Origin: Cloeon dipterum
Lineage: Eukaryota; Arthropoda; Insecta; Ephemeroptera; Baetidae
Assembly (NCBI RefSeq): GCF_949628265.1
Contig: NC_088790.1
Span: 32,926,545-32,990,544, forward strand
Direction of reading: 5' to 3'
Length of the DNA: 64,000 nucleotides
The notes below the pieces were generated by a model. The model had not been told where the DNA came from and made no database searches. It worked only from the letters and a program-made list of their open reading frames with translations. A program made the position numbers and the translations under genes. Of this stretch, positions 1 through 10,270 are shown one piece after another (the first letter of the stretch is position 1; each line of letters opens with the position of its first letter).

Positions 1-3000
1 GCAGAGACGCGAGTTATGCAACCGGCTACGCACTCGACACTTGACTCGCGCTTGCTGCTGCACAAAAAGCTCCACTGCCGGCATCCTTGCGCACAGGCCG
101 ATACTTTTTCGCGCCTTCCAACCTTACTTCTTTATTTCCAACAGCGAAAGGCGTTTTCAACGATTGTTCTCTTAATCAATCTTTTAATAATTATTGCCCA
201 AGAGTTGGAATTCAACTGAATACGCAGTCCTAAAATTTAATAGCTTATTTAAAAATTTAAATCGTAAACCTCCTTTTCTTTAATTAAGATTTTCAATAGA
301 TTATTGACCACAAATTTATTTTAATGTTCAAAATATTTATTCAGTAATTATTTTAACGAGTCAGTTTATTCAGCAAATAGAGCCTTTCTCCCGGTTTTTA
401 AATTGCTCTTTGTAAAAATGTATTTCACCCGTTCAAACATGAAGAGCAAAGCGGCTAGAATAATTTTCCTGGGCACGCATCCGCCGATTATTTTTCATCA
501 AACAAGTTGTTTGCGCGTAAATGGCGATTTGGCGCTGATGATATGGGCAAAAAACGCGGCCGGCACGTTTGCCGAGTTAATTAGACGTGCGCGGGGCGCC
601 GGTGAATAATTAATCGCGGCGGCACCGGCAACGGCAGCGGCGGCGGCGGCGCGCCACCAAAAGAGCAGGCGTGTGTGTGCACTGCCAGCCCGCCTTTCAG
701 GCCTTTCAAGCCGCGCGCTTATTTATTTTGGCCGATCGGAGGTGGCAAACAATCGGAATTAGGCGGCCGAAAGTGCGATTCGACGGACGGACGGACGGCC
801 GGCCGGCCGGCCAGAGGGTGGCTGACGTCAACGCACACAAAATCGAAGTCGGTACTAGTGCACGAGGAGGGTCGACTCGGTCAATAGGGCTTGCCACGCG
901 TGCCAACCCCCCGACGCACCCCCGGCGCCGCCTCCGACCCCCGGCCCCCTCCCCAGCCCCCTCGCCGGCCCCGAAAAGCCTTTTTCCGCCCGCGAATTCG
1001 TCCGCCGAGCCACGAAGCCGTCGAAATTCTGCCTCGGGGGGTTGTGGCGCGGCGGGGGTGGGGGTGCGGGTGGCAGGCGTGGCTGCGGCTCGCTTCTGGG
1101 CCCGAGAGTCGAGTCGCGAGGCCAAACGCTGCTGCTCGCTGGCTGGCTCGGTCGGACGCCCTTGGACTCGCCATGGATACTCTCTAGTGCCTTACGCTCC
1201 ACTCCGCTCCGCTCTGCACCTCCGTCTGCACCACTCTGCTCGGTACGTGCGCCGCCCAAACCCACAGCCCCCTGCCCTCCGGCCCACCGCCTGTCACGGC
1301 CCAATTCCAAATCACCAAAATTTGGCCCATTTTTAATCATTTAGTTTTTCCAAATTAAATTGGATCGCTCATCTAATTTGTAATCTAAATACGCACAATT
1401 TTAACACAGGCTTGTTTTTTGTCTTTCGGATTTTGACGCAACCGTTAGTGTGACTTGTGTTGTTTTCGTTTTAATTTAAACAATATTTTCCCACCTCTTT
1501 TAATCTTTTTTAATAAAATGAAAAGTAGACAAGGGTAAATAAATAGTTTTCTCCTAATTAAAGAAAAGTTTTTTAAAATATTTTAATTTCTGTCAAATGT
1601 TTGATACATAAATTTTTTGACAAGCTCACAGTGTTTAAAAATCTGCAATCTCGAGTTATCGTGAATTTCAAAATATTTTTGGCCCAATTCGGATTTTTCC
1701 TGTCAATGGTAGTCTAATTTTTAAAATTCGTGTACAGATAAACAAAGCAATGTTACCATGACTCGCAACTCGCAACTGACAATTACATTTATTTCGTTTA
1801 TCATTTGTCAGACACGGCAGCGCAGTTTGATAACTATCCCGCCCCTTTTCCCAACTTTCCGCCTGCAACATGAAACGCAAAACTAAACAGTTTGGGCGCA
1901 AAAAATGCAAAGTGCGAATTAATTCTGGCGGTCGGCCGGCGCGGCGCGGTGCGGCTGACGACTCGATTCACACCTTTGGCGTCTCAATTAGTCACCTTTG
2001 ACCCAGATCGAGAACAGATCGATCGGTCTGGCCGTTGAAAAATCCGAATCACACTCGGCATTTGTGTGTGTGTGTTATTGTTTTTGCTGAACGGGCGGAG
2101 GGTCAAGTTGCTCACCGACAAGAGCGAAGAGAATCAACGAAGCCGTCCCGTGAGGCGTTTACTCGTTGCCGCGCGCGCTTTAAATATTAAGCGGGTCGGT
2201 CGCTTTCTCCATCATTCACGGCGATAAAAATCACGGTGTGTGTACGTTTGTGGTTTATGCTTTTGGAAAAGCCGCTTTAAAACGAGACTTCAATTAGGCC
2301 GCTGCCGGCACGCAAGATATTACTTTTTCCTCGGATTTGCCTTTGCACATAAATTTGGCCTACGGCTTTCTTCCCTCGATTTAGGGGTGCAAAGCTATAA
2401 ATCTGTCGCAACGTTTTGATCCGAACCCGCCGAGCAACCCCGCAGTTATGCAAAGCTTTCCAATAAATTCAAAACGTGCCACTCTCACCACCAATAACAT
2501 TTTTTTAAAATAAATATCAAATTACTTAATTGACCTTGAGCTGTGACCCTCTTGAATTTCAAAATTTAATTTTAAATTTAATTGGAAATTGTCGATTTGA
2601 AGGCAACAGTTGTCGGCGGCCAGAAAAAGGCAGCGATGGTTTGCTTTTGATTATCGGCGGGCGCGATTGCGGCCGCGGGCGTGGACTTAATGCACGGCTG
2701 CAAAGTGTGTTATGTACGTACATATTTGTGTACATATTATGCGCGCGTGTCGCGTCTCAAACGGTCGGTCATTGATTGCATGGCGTGCGTGGGTCGACGG
2801 CGGCGGCGGCGGCAGCGGCGGCCGACGGAGCCAAACGCGCGGTGGCGTGTCGCGCCCCAATCGAGCCCTTTTGCTGCACTGCAGTCGACGCGCGGCGCCC
2901 AACAACCAGCATATTAAGAGGCTAACCCTTTCCTTTGCCACTGCCATTGGCACCAAAACTTGCATCTCGTCACCCATCCATGCCGCACGTCAAATTTCAC

Positions 3001-4571
3001 CTCACTTCTCGGTAAATGGACATTTCTTGTGAATCAACTCCTGAGGCAGAAAACAAAAACACCAACTTTTTAAAAGTGAAAAAAACCGAAAGCTCATTTG
3101 TCACCAAACTGTTTCACTGAATTTCGACCAGAATAATGCTTTTAAATTCAAAATGTAGATTTCAGATCAGAATTAGATGAAAATATATTTTATTTTGTCA
3201 TTACTAAACTTGACACTGCAAAAGACAGACTTGATTCCATTCACACCGATCATAGAGGCTATATTATGGTGTTTCCTCCGACGGTCTGCGTACGAGTGGA
3301 GGCACTACAATATAATAGCCAAATAAATTGGGAATTGGGAACTCTTATTTTTCGACTTAAAATTTAAAATTTCGACACAATAAATTTCTCGATTCCTAGA
3401 TGGACAATCTGTAAACAAAAATAATTTATAGAGAGCAACAATTCGGTCTCTTCTTAATACATTTTTATAAGAACAAAATTTACGAAGAAGGGTATCATTT
3501 GAAATAATAACGGATTTGAAATAAACATATTGTTGACGCCACGTTGGCGCGGGCCCTCAGGTTTGGTCGATATTGGCTGCAGCTAGAGCCATATTAATTG
3601 GGTCAAAAATTTATAATTTACAGGACCCTTCAACGTAAATAAATTTGAAAATCCAAAATAGCTTTAAATTAGACCCATACACGTGCTACAACTTCTATTA
3701 AAAATTAGTGAATGCTCATTTTTTTTAAATTGAGGTCAAAGTTGAAAAACGTGATTTTTGGCACCCTGGGTATCGAAATATTTTAATATTATGACAATTT
3801 TTGGTCAGACTTGGAGGAGATTTGAACCAAATTCGTTGTAAATAACAAATTTTGACTTTCCAAGGTTTTGGTAGGGTGCTATGGGACCTCTAGGACTCAC
3901 CTTGGTGGCGGAATTTTTTCGTTAAATTAATTTTGAACAAAGAACTAGGCGTTTCATGTTTTCCGCTAGGTGAAACTCAATTCTTGGCATCTCTCACCTG
4001 CCTTTGGACGCAATGCCAATGATTTAACGCCGTGTCACTGCTTCAAAGAGCCGGGCTATTAATTGTTTTTGGTTCTAGGTCCTCAATTGAAATCTTAAGC
4101 CAGCTGCCTGTGTCGCCAACAGTCCTAATAAAATCAATTGAATTTCCAACTCAATCTTTTTTCCTGTATATTTAGATTTATTTTTAGCCGTATTTGTGGA
4201 GCCGTCGTGCACGGAAAAAGATTGTGATATTTTTGTTCTAAATTAGCCAATTTGCCCGATTAAAAATAAAAGATTGGCGTAGCGAGAATCACGTAAAGCA
4301 GAGTGGCCCACGGGAAATAAAAGTTGATCGATTGAGCATTTCACCCAGTTTGCCGAGCACATTGTTGGAGAGACGATTTCGCGAGCGAGCATCCGAATGC
4401 TAATTGCCGATTCAGCCGCTGCAAAATTATTTGGGTCGACGTCGATACGTCCGCCGTCTGTTATTTTTTTTCGATTATGTATAGACAGCCAAAAATTGCT
4501 CTGCGTTTTAGTGGCGATGAGTGGGAATGCCGGCGCCGCCTGATGAGTAGCGGAGCCGCAGCAGCGACGCC
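1..4571. other. Upstream spacer of tipE; CpG-rich block, no convincing gene
   Basis: No coding exon recognised on either strand. The block at about 600-1340 is strongly GC- and CpG-rich in otherwise AT-rich DNA; overlapping open frames on both strands there reflect composition. A good donor (GGTACGTG, cut after 1242) follows a pyrimidine-rich stretch, so the block could be a promoter with a non-coding first exon, possibly of tipE; this is inference. Around 2690-2910 there is another GC-rich patch with a CGG/GGC run. A weak inverted repeat lies at 3258-3320. The rest is AT-rich and featureless. Confidence 0.4.
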
Positions 4572-7500
4572 ATGGAAGGGGATGCAGAGATCGTGCCGCA
4601 ATCGTTGCGCGAAAAGGCCCTTTTCTACACGACCGCCTTCTTCGTCCTGCTCGGCACCTTCAGCCTGTTCGCCTTCTTGTTCCTCGTGCCGTTCGTCATC
4701 GACCCGGCCTTCACCACCATCTTTATGCAGGTCCGTTATTTCCGCAATTTTAATTTTTATTACATTTAACTCGAGACCATCGTGCCACCTAGCTGCAGAC
4801 GCTTGGAACTTTCCAATTTTGAGTAATTGCGCGTGCCAAAAAGCAGCCCAAAAAATGATTATTGCGTGAGTGTCCGAGTTTGCCAGAGGCCATTTCGGCC
4901 CCATAAACCCACCCAAGTGGAGCAAAAAATGGTAATCGTGTGTATTTGGAGCGGAAAAGCTGCACAGCTGCCAGAAATGCATTTCGCCCTTGGAAAGCAT
5001 CCAAAAATGCCGGCGAATCTCGGCCACCTTCGCACGTCCCGCTCACCTTGGAACACGTGCAGCCGTTTTTTAAATTAAAAATCAATTAATATTAACTCAA
5101 TTTTTCTCACTCGACGTGCGAAACATCATTCTTTGGTGGTTTCTGGTTTGAATTTGGCAAAATGGACGCCGGTAATCGCTGATTGGCTTCAGATCGAGAC
5201 AGCAGTGCCACAGCGGCAACGCAAGGCACTAATCGTAAGGCAGCTTGACTCGCTTTCGCTTGCTGTCGCTGCTGTCTCGATCTGAAGCCAATCAGAGTCG
5301 TCTCTGATTGGTCGCTGGCCTTCTTGTTTGGACTAAAAATCACCAAAGTAACGGTTTTTATGTTTCGGTCCAATTTTCGACCGGGGCAAACGGCTGTCTG
5401 ACCTGATTTGACTCTCAGCAATCGATCGGCGCTCTCAAAATTGAAATTCTAGTGCTCATTAAAATTTTTCCAAGCTTCAGGTGGAAATTTAATCAGTCCA
5501 AAATCGTTGTTTCCCATTTCGTAAAAGGTTTTTCAGAGTTTAGTTATAAAATAATCCTATAATGGTATAATCTTATTGAAATTCGTTAATTTAATTTCAG
5601 TTAAAATTAATCACCAAAAAAAGGAGAAAAATAAAAGTGAATTAGCTAATGAGGATTGTTGTGTTTGCATTTAGTTTGAGCCGCGGCCGGCGCAGTGCGT
5701 GACCTCGGAGGTGGTGGTGAAGCGCGGCACCAAGAACTGCACGTGGGCGTCGTGCCGCGAGGGGTGCACGCGCGAGGTGTACAACTGCACGCAGATCCGC
5801 GTCGACTACCGCATCACGCCGCTCAAGCGGCTTCCTGCTGCACCGTCGGACGGCGACGAGGAGGACGAGGGCACGACGCCGCTGCCCGCCGAGGGGGCGC
5901 CGTCCGAGCTGAACGAGTGGAGCGTGGGCGTGGCGAGCCGGATGGCCGCCAGCAGGCCTTCGCCGGCGGCCGCGTCCGAAGCGGACGCGAGCAGCGGCGC
6001 GGTCGAGTGGACGGCCGACTGGATGCAACGCAGCTCGCCGCACAAACTCAACAAGCGCGACGTCACCATCGTGCCGCTGATGAACGACACCTCCGAGTGG
6101 TTCTTCACCGGTGCCAAACTCTTCCCCAACGTCAAGGGGTGTGTACCCGCCCTTTTTTCCTTTTCCTTCTTCTAGTCCGCGCGTGTCCGCCGCGACTCAC
6201 TCTCTCTCGTACACACGCCGCGCAATCGTGAGTTCCTTTTCGTGCACACACGCACTCTTGTCCAAATCGAGTATGCTGCAGATCTATAATTATTATCAGT
6301 TTTAAATTGTTTGCAAATTGCCAACCGACACAACAGTTTTATTCCTATTATGTAACACGCAAATTATTTCAAGTTTTGACACAGCATCGAGATTAGCGTT
6401 TAGATCGAGACGAAAAAATACTCAATGAAACGTTAACAATTGAGATAAATAATATTTTGTGGACCAAAATCATTTAAAGACCATCTCTGACGAGATTTCT
6501 GAGCTCACCAATCCATTCCTGAGAGTCCAATTAGCTAGAGTGGATATTTTTCCCGACCAACAAGTCTAAATTCGCTTTTTAATCCGTTAACGTTTTAATT
6601 TTGACGGCCAGCTCGTGGCAACCTAACTCGCGAAGTCTTACTGTACAAAACTTGAAAATAATTTGGAGAACTTGTTCAGTTAGAAGACAAACTAAACTTA
6701 TCTCTCTTAGACTTTCGTAGTATGGAATTTTCTCTTCTAAATAGAATTAATTTTTAGATTTGTAGCTTTGAAAAACTAGGACAGCCCGCAGAAAGAGAAA
6801 AAAAGTCTCGTTGTTTAGTTAACTTGTTAGAATCGTTGGTATTTGGAAGGTGGAAAGGTGCAGCTGGGTTAAAGCTGGGGGTGCGCGCGCGGCCGCGCCA
6901 TCCCCTTTAGGCCGTGCAGAGAGTAATTAGTTAAGCCGGCCGCCTACCGGGGCTAATTCTGCGCCGAGTGAATGCAAATGCACGGAGCGAGTGCGCTGGC
7001 CCGTTGCCGCTCACGTGTCTCACTCACCTGCGCTAAGTTGTGTAGCTTCTGTTAGTTATTTAGTGTGTGCCTGCGTCCTTTTGCCTTCTTCCCTGCTTTC
7101 GTTGCAAAACGAGGAACAACTTAATTGCTCATTATAATCAACAGTCCCCTCCCCTACGCTCGCTCGTTAAAAAGAGTTACGAGACAAAGACCCTTTTTAC
7201 TCTCTTTACATTTATTTACACAGATCGTAAGAGCAGGTAGACGGAATATTTAATTATATAGGTCGAGTCGTGTAGTTTTTACATTTACATTCTCGGCTTG
7301 CATGAATAATTAAAGCGAGCCAATCGAAATATTTCAAATTCCAAACAGTTTTTCATATCAATTCGCTGATAAGGGAAGAACTCTTGGTGCACAAAGCCGT
7401 TCATTTGCGATTTTCTGATCCCGAAATAAATTTGTTCAATGGATTAATTTGGCAAATTTATTTAGAAAAAATGAACGTACGATTTATCTGCTTTAAAAAT

Positions 7501-8645
7501 GCTCGCCGCTGATTGGCTGCCGCTCCAGCTGTTATCAGCCAGGCAACCACGTGAGCAGCTGACATGCGCGTTGCGGTCAGCCAATCAGCGGCGAGCATTC
7601 TTCCTGCAGAGAATTCTTACTGCTTTCTCCGATTTGCGTCAACTCGCCCGCAGTTAAAACGGTTGAAATTTACTTTTAGTGCGTATCAACTGTTTAGCCG
7701 CAAGTAGAGACCAAAAAAATGGACGAGACATCTTCCAGAGAGGCTTTCAACGTGCAGTTCTCATGGCGACAATAATGGGCCCCGCCCACTTTTATATCCC
7801 TCTGCATAGCACCATCGCCTAGAGCTAACTTCACTCCGACCAGCTGACTCGTGACTCGTGCGCGCGATGTAGAGGGATGTAAAAGTGGGCGGGGAGAACG
7901 ATCGGCCAAATTTCCGCGGCACAAATAATATTCCAGCTCGTTTATTTTTGTTTGTTTTTCTGAGAATTAATTTAAATTGAAACGGAATCCATTTAAAACC
8001 TATTGGAAATTGAAAAGGGATTGGTTCGCTGTTAGCCTGCGATAGCTTTTGAGTTGGCCGACGATTAATTGAATATATTGCAGGTGCGGCTACCCGCCGA
8101 TGCTGAACTGCAGCATCTTTTTGTGGGCGCACCAGACGGTGGGGACCAACTTCACGTGCTACTACAGCCGCGTCGACCCGATGCTGGTGATGAGCGACCT
8201 GGACATGAAGCAGGTCTACCTGAACCTGGTGCTGGCGACGGCCATCCCCATTCCGTCGTTCATCATCTCGGTCATCTACCTGGCGTTCGCCTACTTCGTC
8301 ATCTACGCCGAGGAGGAGAGCGCCGACCCAGAGTCGATGGTGCCGCCGCTCGGCGACGCCGAGGACAAGGACAACCTCGACGCAGACGCCGACACGGAGC
8401 TGCAGGAGCGCAAGCTGCTGCCGCCCGACGACGAGCTCATCGACGCCGACGACCGCTCACCCACCGACCCTGACGACCTTGTCGAGTTTGCCGACAAGTC
8501 GCCCACGTCGGCCACCGCCGCCGACGACGACAACGACCAGCAGGCCGACCGACTGCCCGACAAGCAGCCCACGCCCGTCGAGTCGGCGCCGCTCAACGCC
8601 GCAGGGTACGTCAACAACACTGCGCCTGCGCCGCCCGCAAAGTAA
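4572..8645 (+). CDS. tipE: TipE-type voltage-gated sodium channel auxiliary subunit, complete, 3 exons
   Basis: Exons 4572-4730, 5675-6138 and 8084-8645 join in frame to 394 aa. TipE proteins are two-pass membrane subunits that raise surface expression and tune gating of the insect Para sodium channel. What is seen: TM1 at about residues 18-44 (core LLGTFSLFAFLFLVPFVI), an extracellular loop with paired cysteines (C61, C75, C80, C84, C91) and N-glycosylation sequons at N74, N90, N217 and N230, the family signature FPNVKGCGYPP across the exon 2/3 junction (about 203-213), and TM2 at about 252-282 (AIPIPSFIISVIYLAFAY). The start ATG (gacgccATGG) lies directly before the conserved N terminus. 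TM1 and its flank resemble tipE more than Teh1-4. The loop (104-190) is Ala/Ser/Glu-rich, and the cytoplasmic tail (about 283-394) is strongly acidic and probably disordered. Length is close to that expected for the family. The exact paralogue assignment is inferred. Confidence 0.9.
4731..5674 (+). other. tipE intron 1 with a foldback element
   Basis: Donor gtccgt follows ATGCAG at 4730; the acceptor tttgcatttag ends at 5674. Phase 0 is kept. The intron carries the inverted repeat at 5179-5295, listed separately. Confidence 0.8.
5179..5295. repeat. Foldback element with 27-bp perfect inverted arms
   Basis: Left arm 5179-5205 (begins CTGATTGGCTTCAGATCGAG) is the exact reverse complement of right arm 5269-5295; the loop is about 63 bp. 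The CTGATTGGCT core resembles the arms of the family at 7498, 16345 and 47799, so this may be a divergent relative. It lies in tipE intron 1. Confidence 0.85.
6471..6560. repeat. Solo end of AGACCGTCT-type foldback element
   Basis: The sequence from aaagaccatctctgacgaga to the ttccccgacc-like stretch matches the terminal ~90 bp of the elements at 27871, 30023 and 45511 (shared TCTGACGAGRTTTCTGAGC and CAATCSATTCCTGAG). No opposite arm is visible in the next few hundred bases, so this is a solo or truncated end. Confidence 0.7.
7498..7719. repeat. Foldback MITE, GACGCTGATTGG family, copy 1 (tipE intron 2)
   Basis: Perfect 22-bp inverted arms at 7498-7519 (AATGCTCGCCGCTGATTGGC...) and 7578-7599, with a 58-bp loop. 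Downstream bases to about 7719 (GCAGTTAAAACGGTT ... AGTAGAGACCA) align with flanks of the related copies at 16.5 kb and 48.0 kb, so the element is longer than its central hairpin. Confidence 0.8.
7780..7920. repeat. Foldback element with CCCCGCCCACTTTTA arms
   Basis: Left arm 7780-7803 and right arm 7871-7894 are inverted repeats with one mismatch in 24 bp. The right part (GAGCTAACTTCA ... AAGTGGGCGGGG ... CCAAATTTCC) recurs at 37046-37122 in an Mtl intron, so it belongs to a dispersed family. It directly follows the preceding element. Confidence 0.8.
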
Positions 8646-8987
8646 TTTTTCTCTTCTTCTTTCCTGTCGCTTTTCCATCATTGTTTTCTCTGCTTCTTAA
8701 TTGTTTTTCTATTTTTGTTTAGCCAGTTGAATGCCTTTATAGAGCCAACGCACTAATTGTCAGGGCTGTGAATTTAGATTAGTTGATGTTTATCTTACAA
8801 TTCGTCGTAAATTCAATTTGACACGACGTAGACGAACCGAAAATTGGCGGTTTTTGGTCTGAAAGCCTCGCAGCCAGATGGAGACGGCAGCGCTGCCATC
8901 GCTACGTCAAAGAACCAATCAGAAGCGATTTATCTAATAATTTATTCGCCTGCTCAACCCTCATGTAACGATGTAGGATTTATCAAA

Positions 8988-8993
8988 AATAAA
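8988..8993 (+). terminator. Candidate tipE poly(A) signal AATAAA
   Basis: First AATAAA on the coding strand after the tipE stop at 8645, about 340 bp downstream. Confidence 0.45.
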
Positions 8994-9085
8994 ATTCCAC
9001 TGCTTTTTCAAATCTCGCTTTCACAAACCTTTAGCACTCGGAGGGAAACTGTGCCGCTGCACATTCTGCCAGCAGGGTGGCTTTT

Positions 9086-9091
9086 TTTATT
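9086..9091 (-). terminator. Candidate poly(A) signal AATAAA on the minus strand
   Basis: Forward TTTATT at this position, just beyond the stop codon of the minus-strand exon at 9103. Confidence 0.45.
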
Positions 9092-9102
9092 ACTCCACTC
9101 TT

Positions 9103-9346
9103 TCACGACACGATTTTGGTTTTTTTCTTTTGGTAAGCACCGCCGAGCACTCGCACTTCCTTGTCATCAGGTTCCAGGATTTTCTTCTCGAGGCTTTCTA
9201 GATCCTCGGAACTCCTTGTCTCTTCAGGAATTAATGTCGGATCGTTCATGGTCATCTGCTGGTAATTTTCCATCAGGTTCTTGCATTGTCTGCACATCAG
9301 GGTCGCATTATTTGAGTCTGAGGCACCTTGGTAATCTGGTTTTATT
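9103..9346 (-). CDS. Probable 3'-terminal coding exon of an unrecognised gene (partial)
   Basis: On the minus strand an open frame runs from a possible acceptor (acgctttag, ending near 9347) to a stop at 9103, about 80 codons. The product is hydrophilic and protein-like, with a CRQCKNLMENYQQM segment (one C-x2-C pair), then an acidic stretch (SSEDLESLEKKILEPDDKE) and a basic end (YQKKKTKIVS). A minus-strand AATAAA at 9086-9091 follows the stop closely, as expected of a terminal exon. Joining it to the candidate exon near 10245-10265 keeps the frame open (YKKGIRIKPDYQG). I do not recognise the family. It may be a real gene end convergent with tipE, or a decayed fragment; no further upstream exons were identified before trx. 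Confidence 0.45.
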
Positions 9347-9365
9347 CTAAAGCGTAAAAATTAGC

Positions 9366-10124
9366 CACTCGGTACCTTCTACTGTCGCCTTTGGGCCTGG
9401 TAAAAAAGAGCTCAATTTTATGAACTATATTATCGCAGGCACCAAAAAGCAATGGCAAAAGCGTCAAAAATGGGTATTAGTATTAGGCGAGCAGGCGATA
9501 ATAGAAGGTACGCCAAATTCGTCACTTGATACCTTCTGCTGTCGCCTGTGGGCCTGATAAAAAGTGCTCGATCTTAGAAACCTATATCGTCGCAGCAAAT
9601 TCGAAGGCAATAGCGTAATAAAATGGTCATTAGTATCAGGTAGGCAGGAGATATTAGAAGGTACGCAGAATTCGTCACTTGATACCTTCTCCTGTTGCCT
9701 GCTAGCCTGATATCAAGAGCTAATTTTTTCACTCAAAAATCGGAGCAGCACCAAATAAACAGCGAACGTAAAAATTGAGCACTTTATATCAGGCTAGCAG
9801 GCGACAGCAGGAGGTATCAAGTGACGAATTCTGAGTACCTTCTAATATCTCCTGCCAACCTAATACTAATGACCATTTTATTACGCTATTGCCTTCGAAT
9901 TTGCTGCGACGATATAGGTTTCTAAAATCGAGCACTTTTTATCAGGCCCACAGGCGACAGCAGAAGGTATCAAGTGACGAATTTGGCGTACCTTCTATTA
10001 TCGCCTGCTCGCCTAATACTAATACCCATTTTTGACGCTTTTGCCGTTTATTTTGCTGCTTGATATTATCTAAAATCGAGAACTTTTCATCAGGCCCACA
10101 GGCGATAGTAGGAGGTATCAAGTG
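9366..10124. repeat. 759-bp near-perfect palindrome made of ~155-bp units, three per arm
   Basis: Direct copies of a unit beginning CACTTGATACCTTCTGCTGT start at 9366, 9523 and 9676 (spacing 157 and 153). Reverse-complement copies end at 9823, 9976 and 10124, so the whole block is symmetric about 9749, with a short unpaired centre (about 9730-9765). Each unit is itself weakly palindromic: it starts TACCTTCT..GTCGCCTG..CCTGAT and ends ATCAGGTAGGCAGG..AGAAGGTA. Arm units differ by scattered substitutions. It may be a foldback transposon or a head-to-head satellite fragment. It occupies most of the putative intron of the minus-strand gene at 9103. Confidence 0.9.
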
Positions 10125-10244
10125 AGCAATGGAAAATTACCACCTGCTCGCCTAGTTTAAAGTGCCTCTTTTTCATCTTTAATGATATATATTTAAATTA
10201 AATATCTGGCCTCCCAAATTTGAGAAATTTCATGCAAAATCTTA

Positions 10245-10270
10245 CCTAATTCCTTTCTTGTAGTCTCCAG
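10245..10270 (-). CDS. Candidate small upstream exon of the minus-strand gene at 9103
   Basis: On the minus strand a pyrimidine-rich tract is followed by ..CCTGGAGACTACAAGAAAGGAATTAG and a strong donor GTAAGA. Splicing to the acceptor near 9347 gives an uninterrupted frame (DYKKGIRIKPDYQG). The exact 5' edge is unclear. Evidence is only splice consensus and frame continuity over a short stretch. Confidence 0.25.

Larger units (their letters stand above)
6139..8083 (+). other. tipE intron 2, crowded with MITE-like repeats
   Basis: Donor gtgtgt follows GTCAAGGG at 6138; the acceptor atatattgcag ends at 8083. The split glycine codon is completed by the first base of exon 3, giving KGCGYPP. The intron holds a solo element end (6471-6560), a foldback at 7498-7599 and another at 7780-7894. 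A GC-rich patch at 6880-6975 contains a run of alternating GC. No coding exon seen. Confidence 0.8.
8646..9102. other. tipE 3' UTR and tail-to-tail spacer
   Basis: After the tipE stop comes AT-rich sequence with AATAAA at 8988-8993, a plausible tipE poly(A) signal. On the minus strand AATAAA occurs at 9091-9086, about a dozen bases beyond the stop of the minus-strand exon at 9103. The 3' ends of the two genes would therefore converge within about 100 bp. Confidence 0.55.

Noticed and set aside
671-1344. Several long overlapping open frames on both strands in the GC-rich block
   Set aside because: They overlap in many frames, are low-complexity (Pro/Arg/Gly/Ala) and show no domain; stop codons are simply rare in such GC-rich DNA.
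8844-9350. 168-codon plus-strand open frame after tipE
   Set aside because: Composition is Ser/Phe/Leu-rich without pattern, and it is antisense to the more protein-like minus-strand exon at 9103-9346.
9366-10124. CRISPR-like array, considered because of regularly spaced repeats
   Set aside because: Unit length of about 155 bp, inverted symmetry and an insect genomic setting do not fit a CRISPR array.
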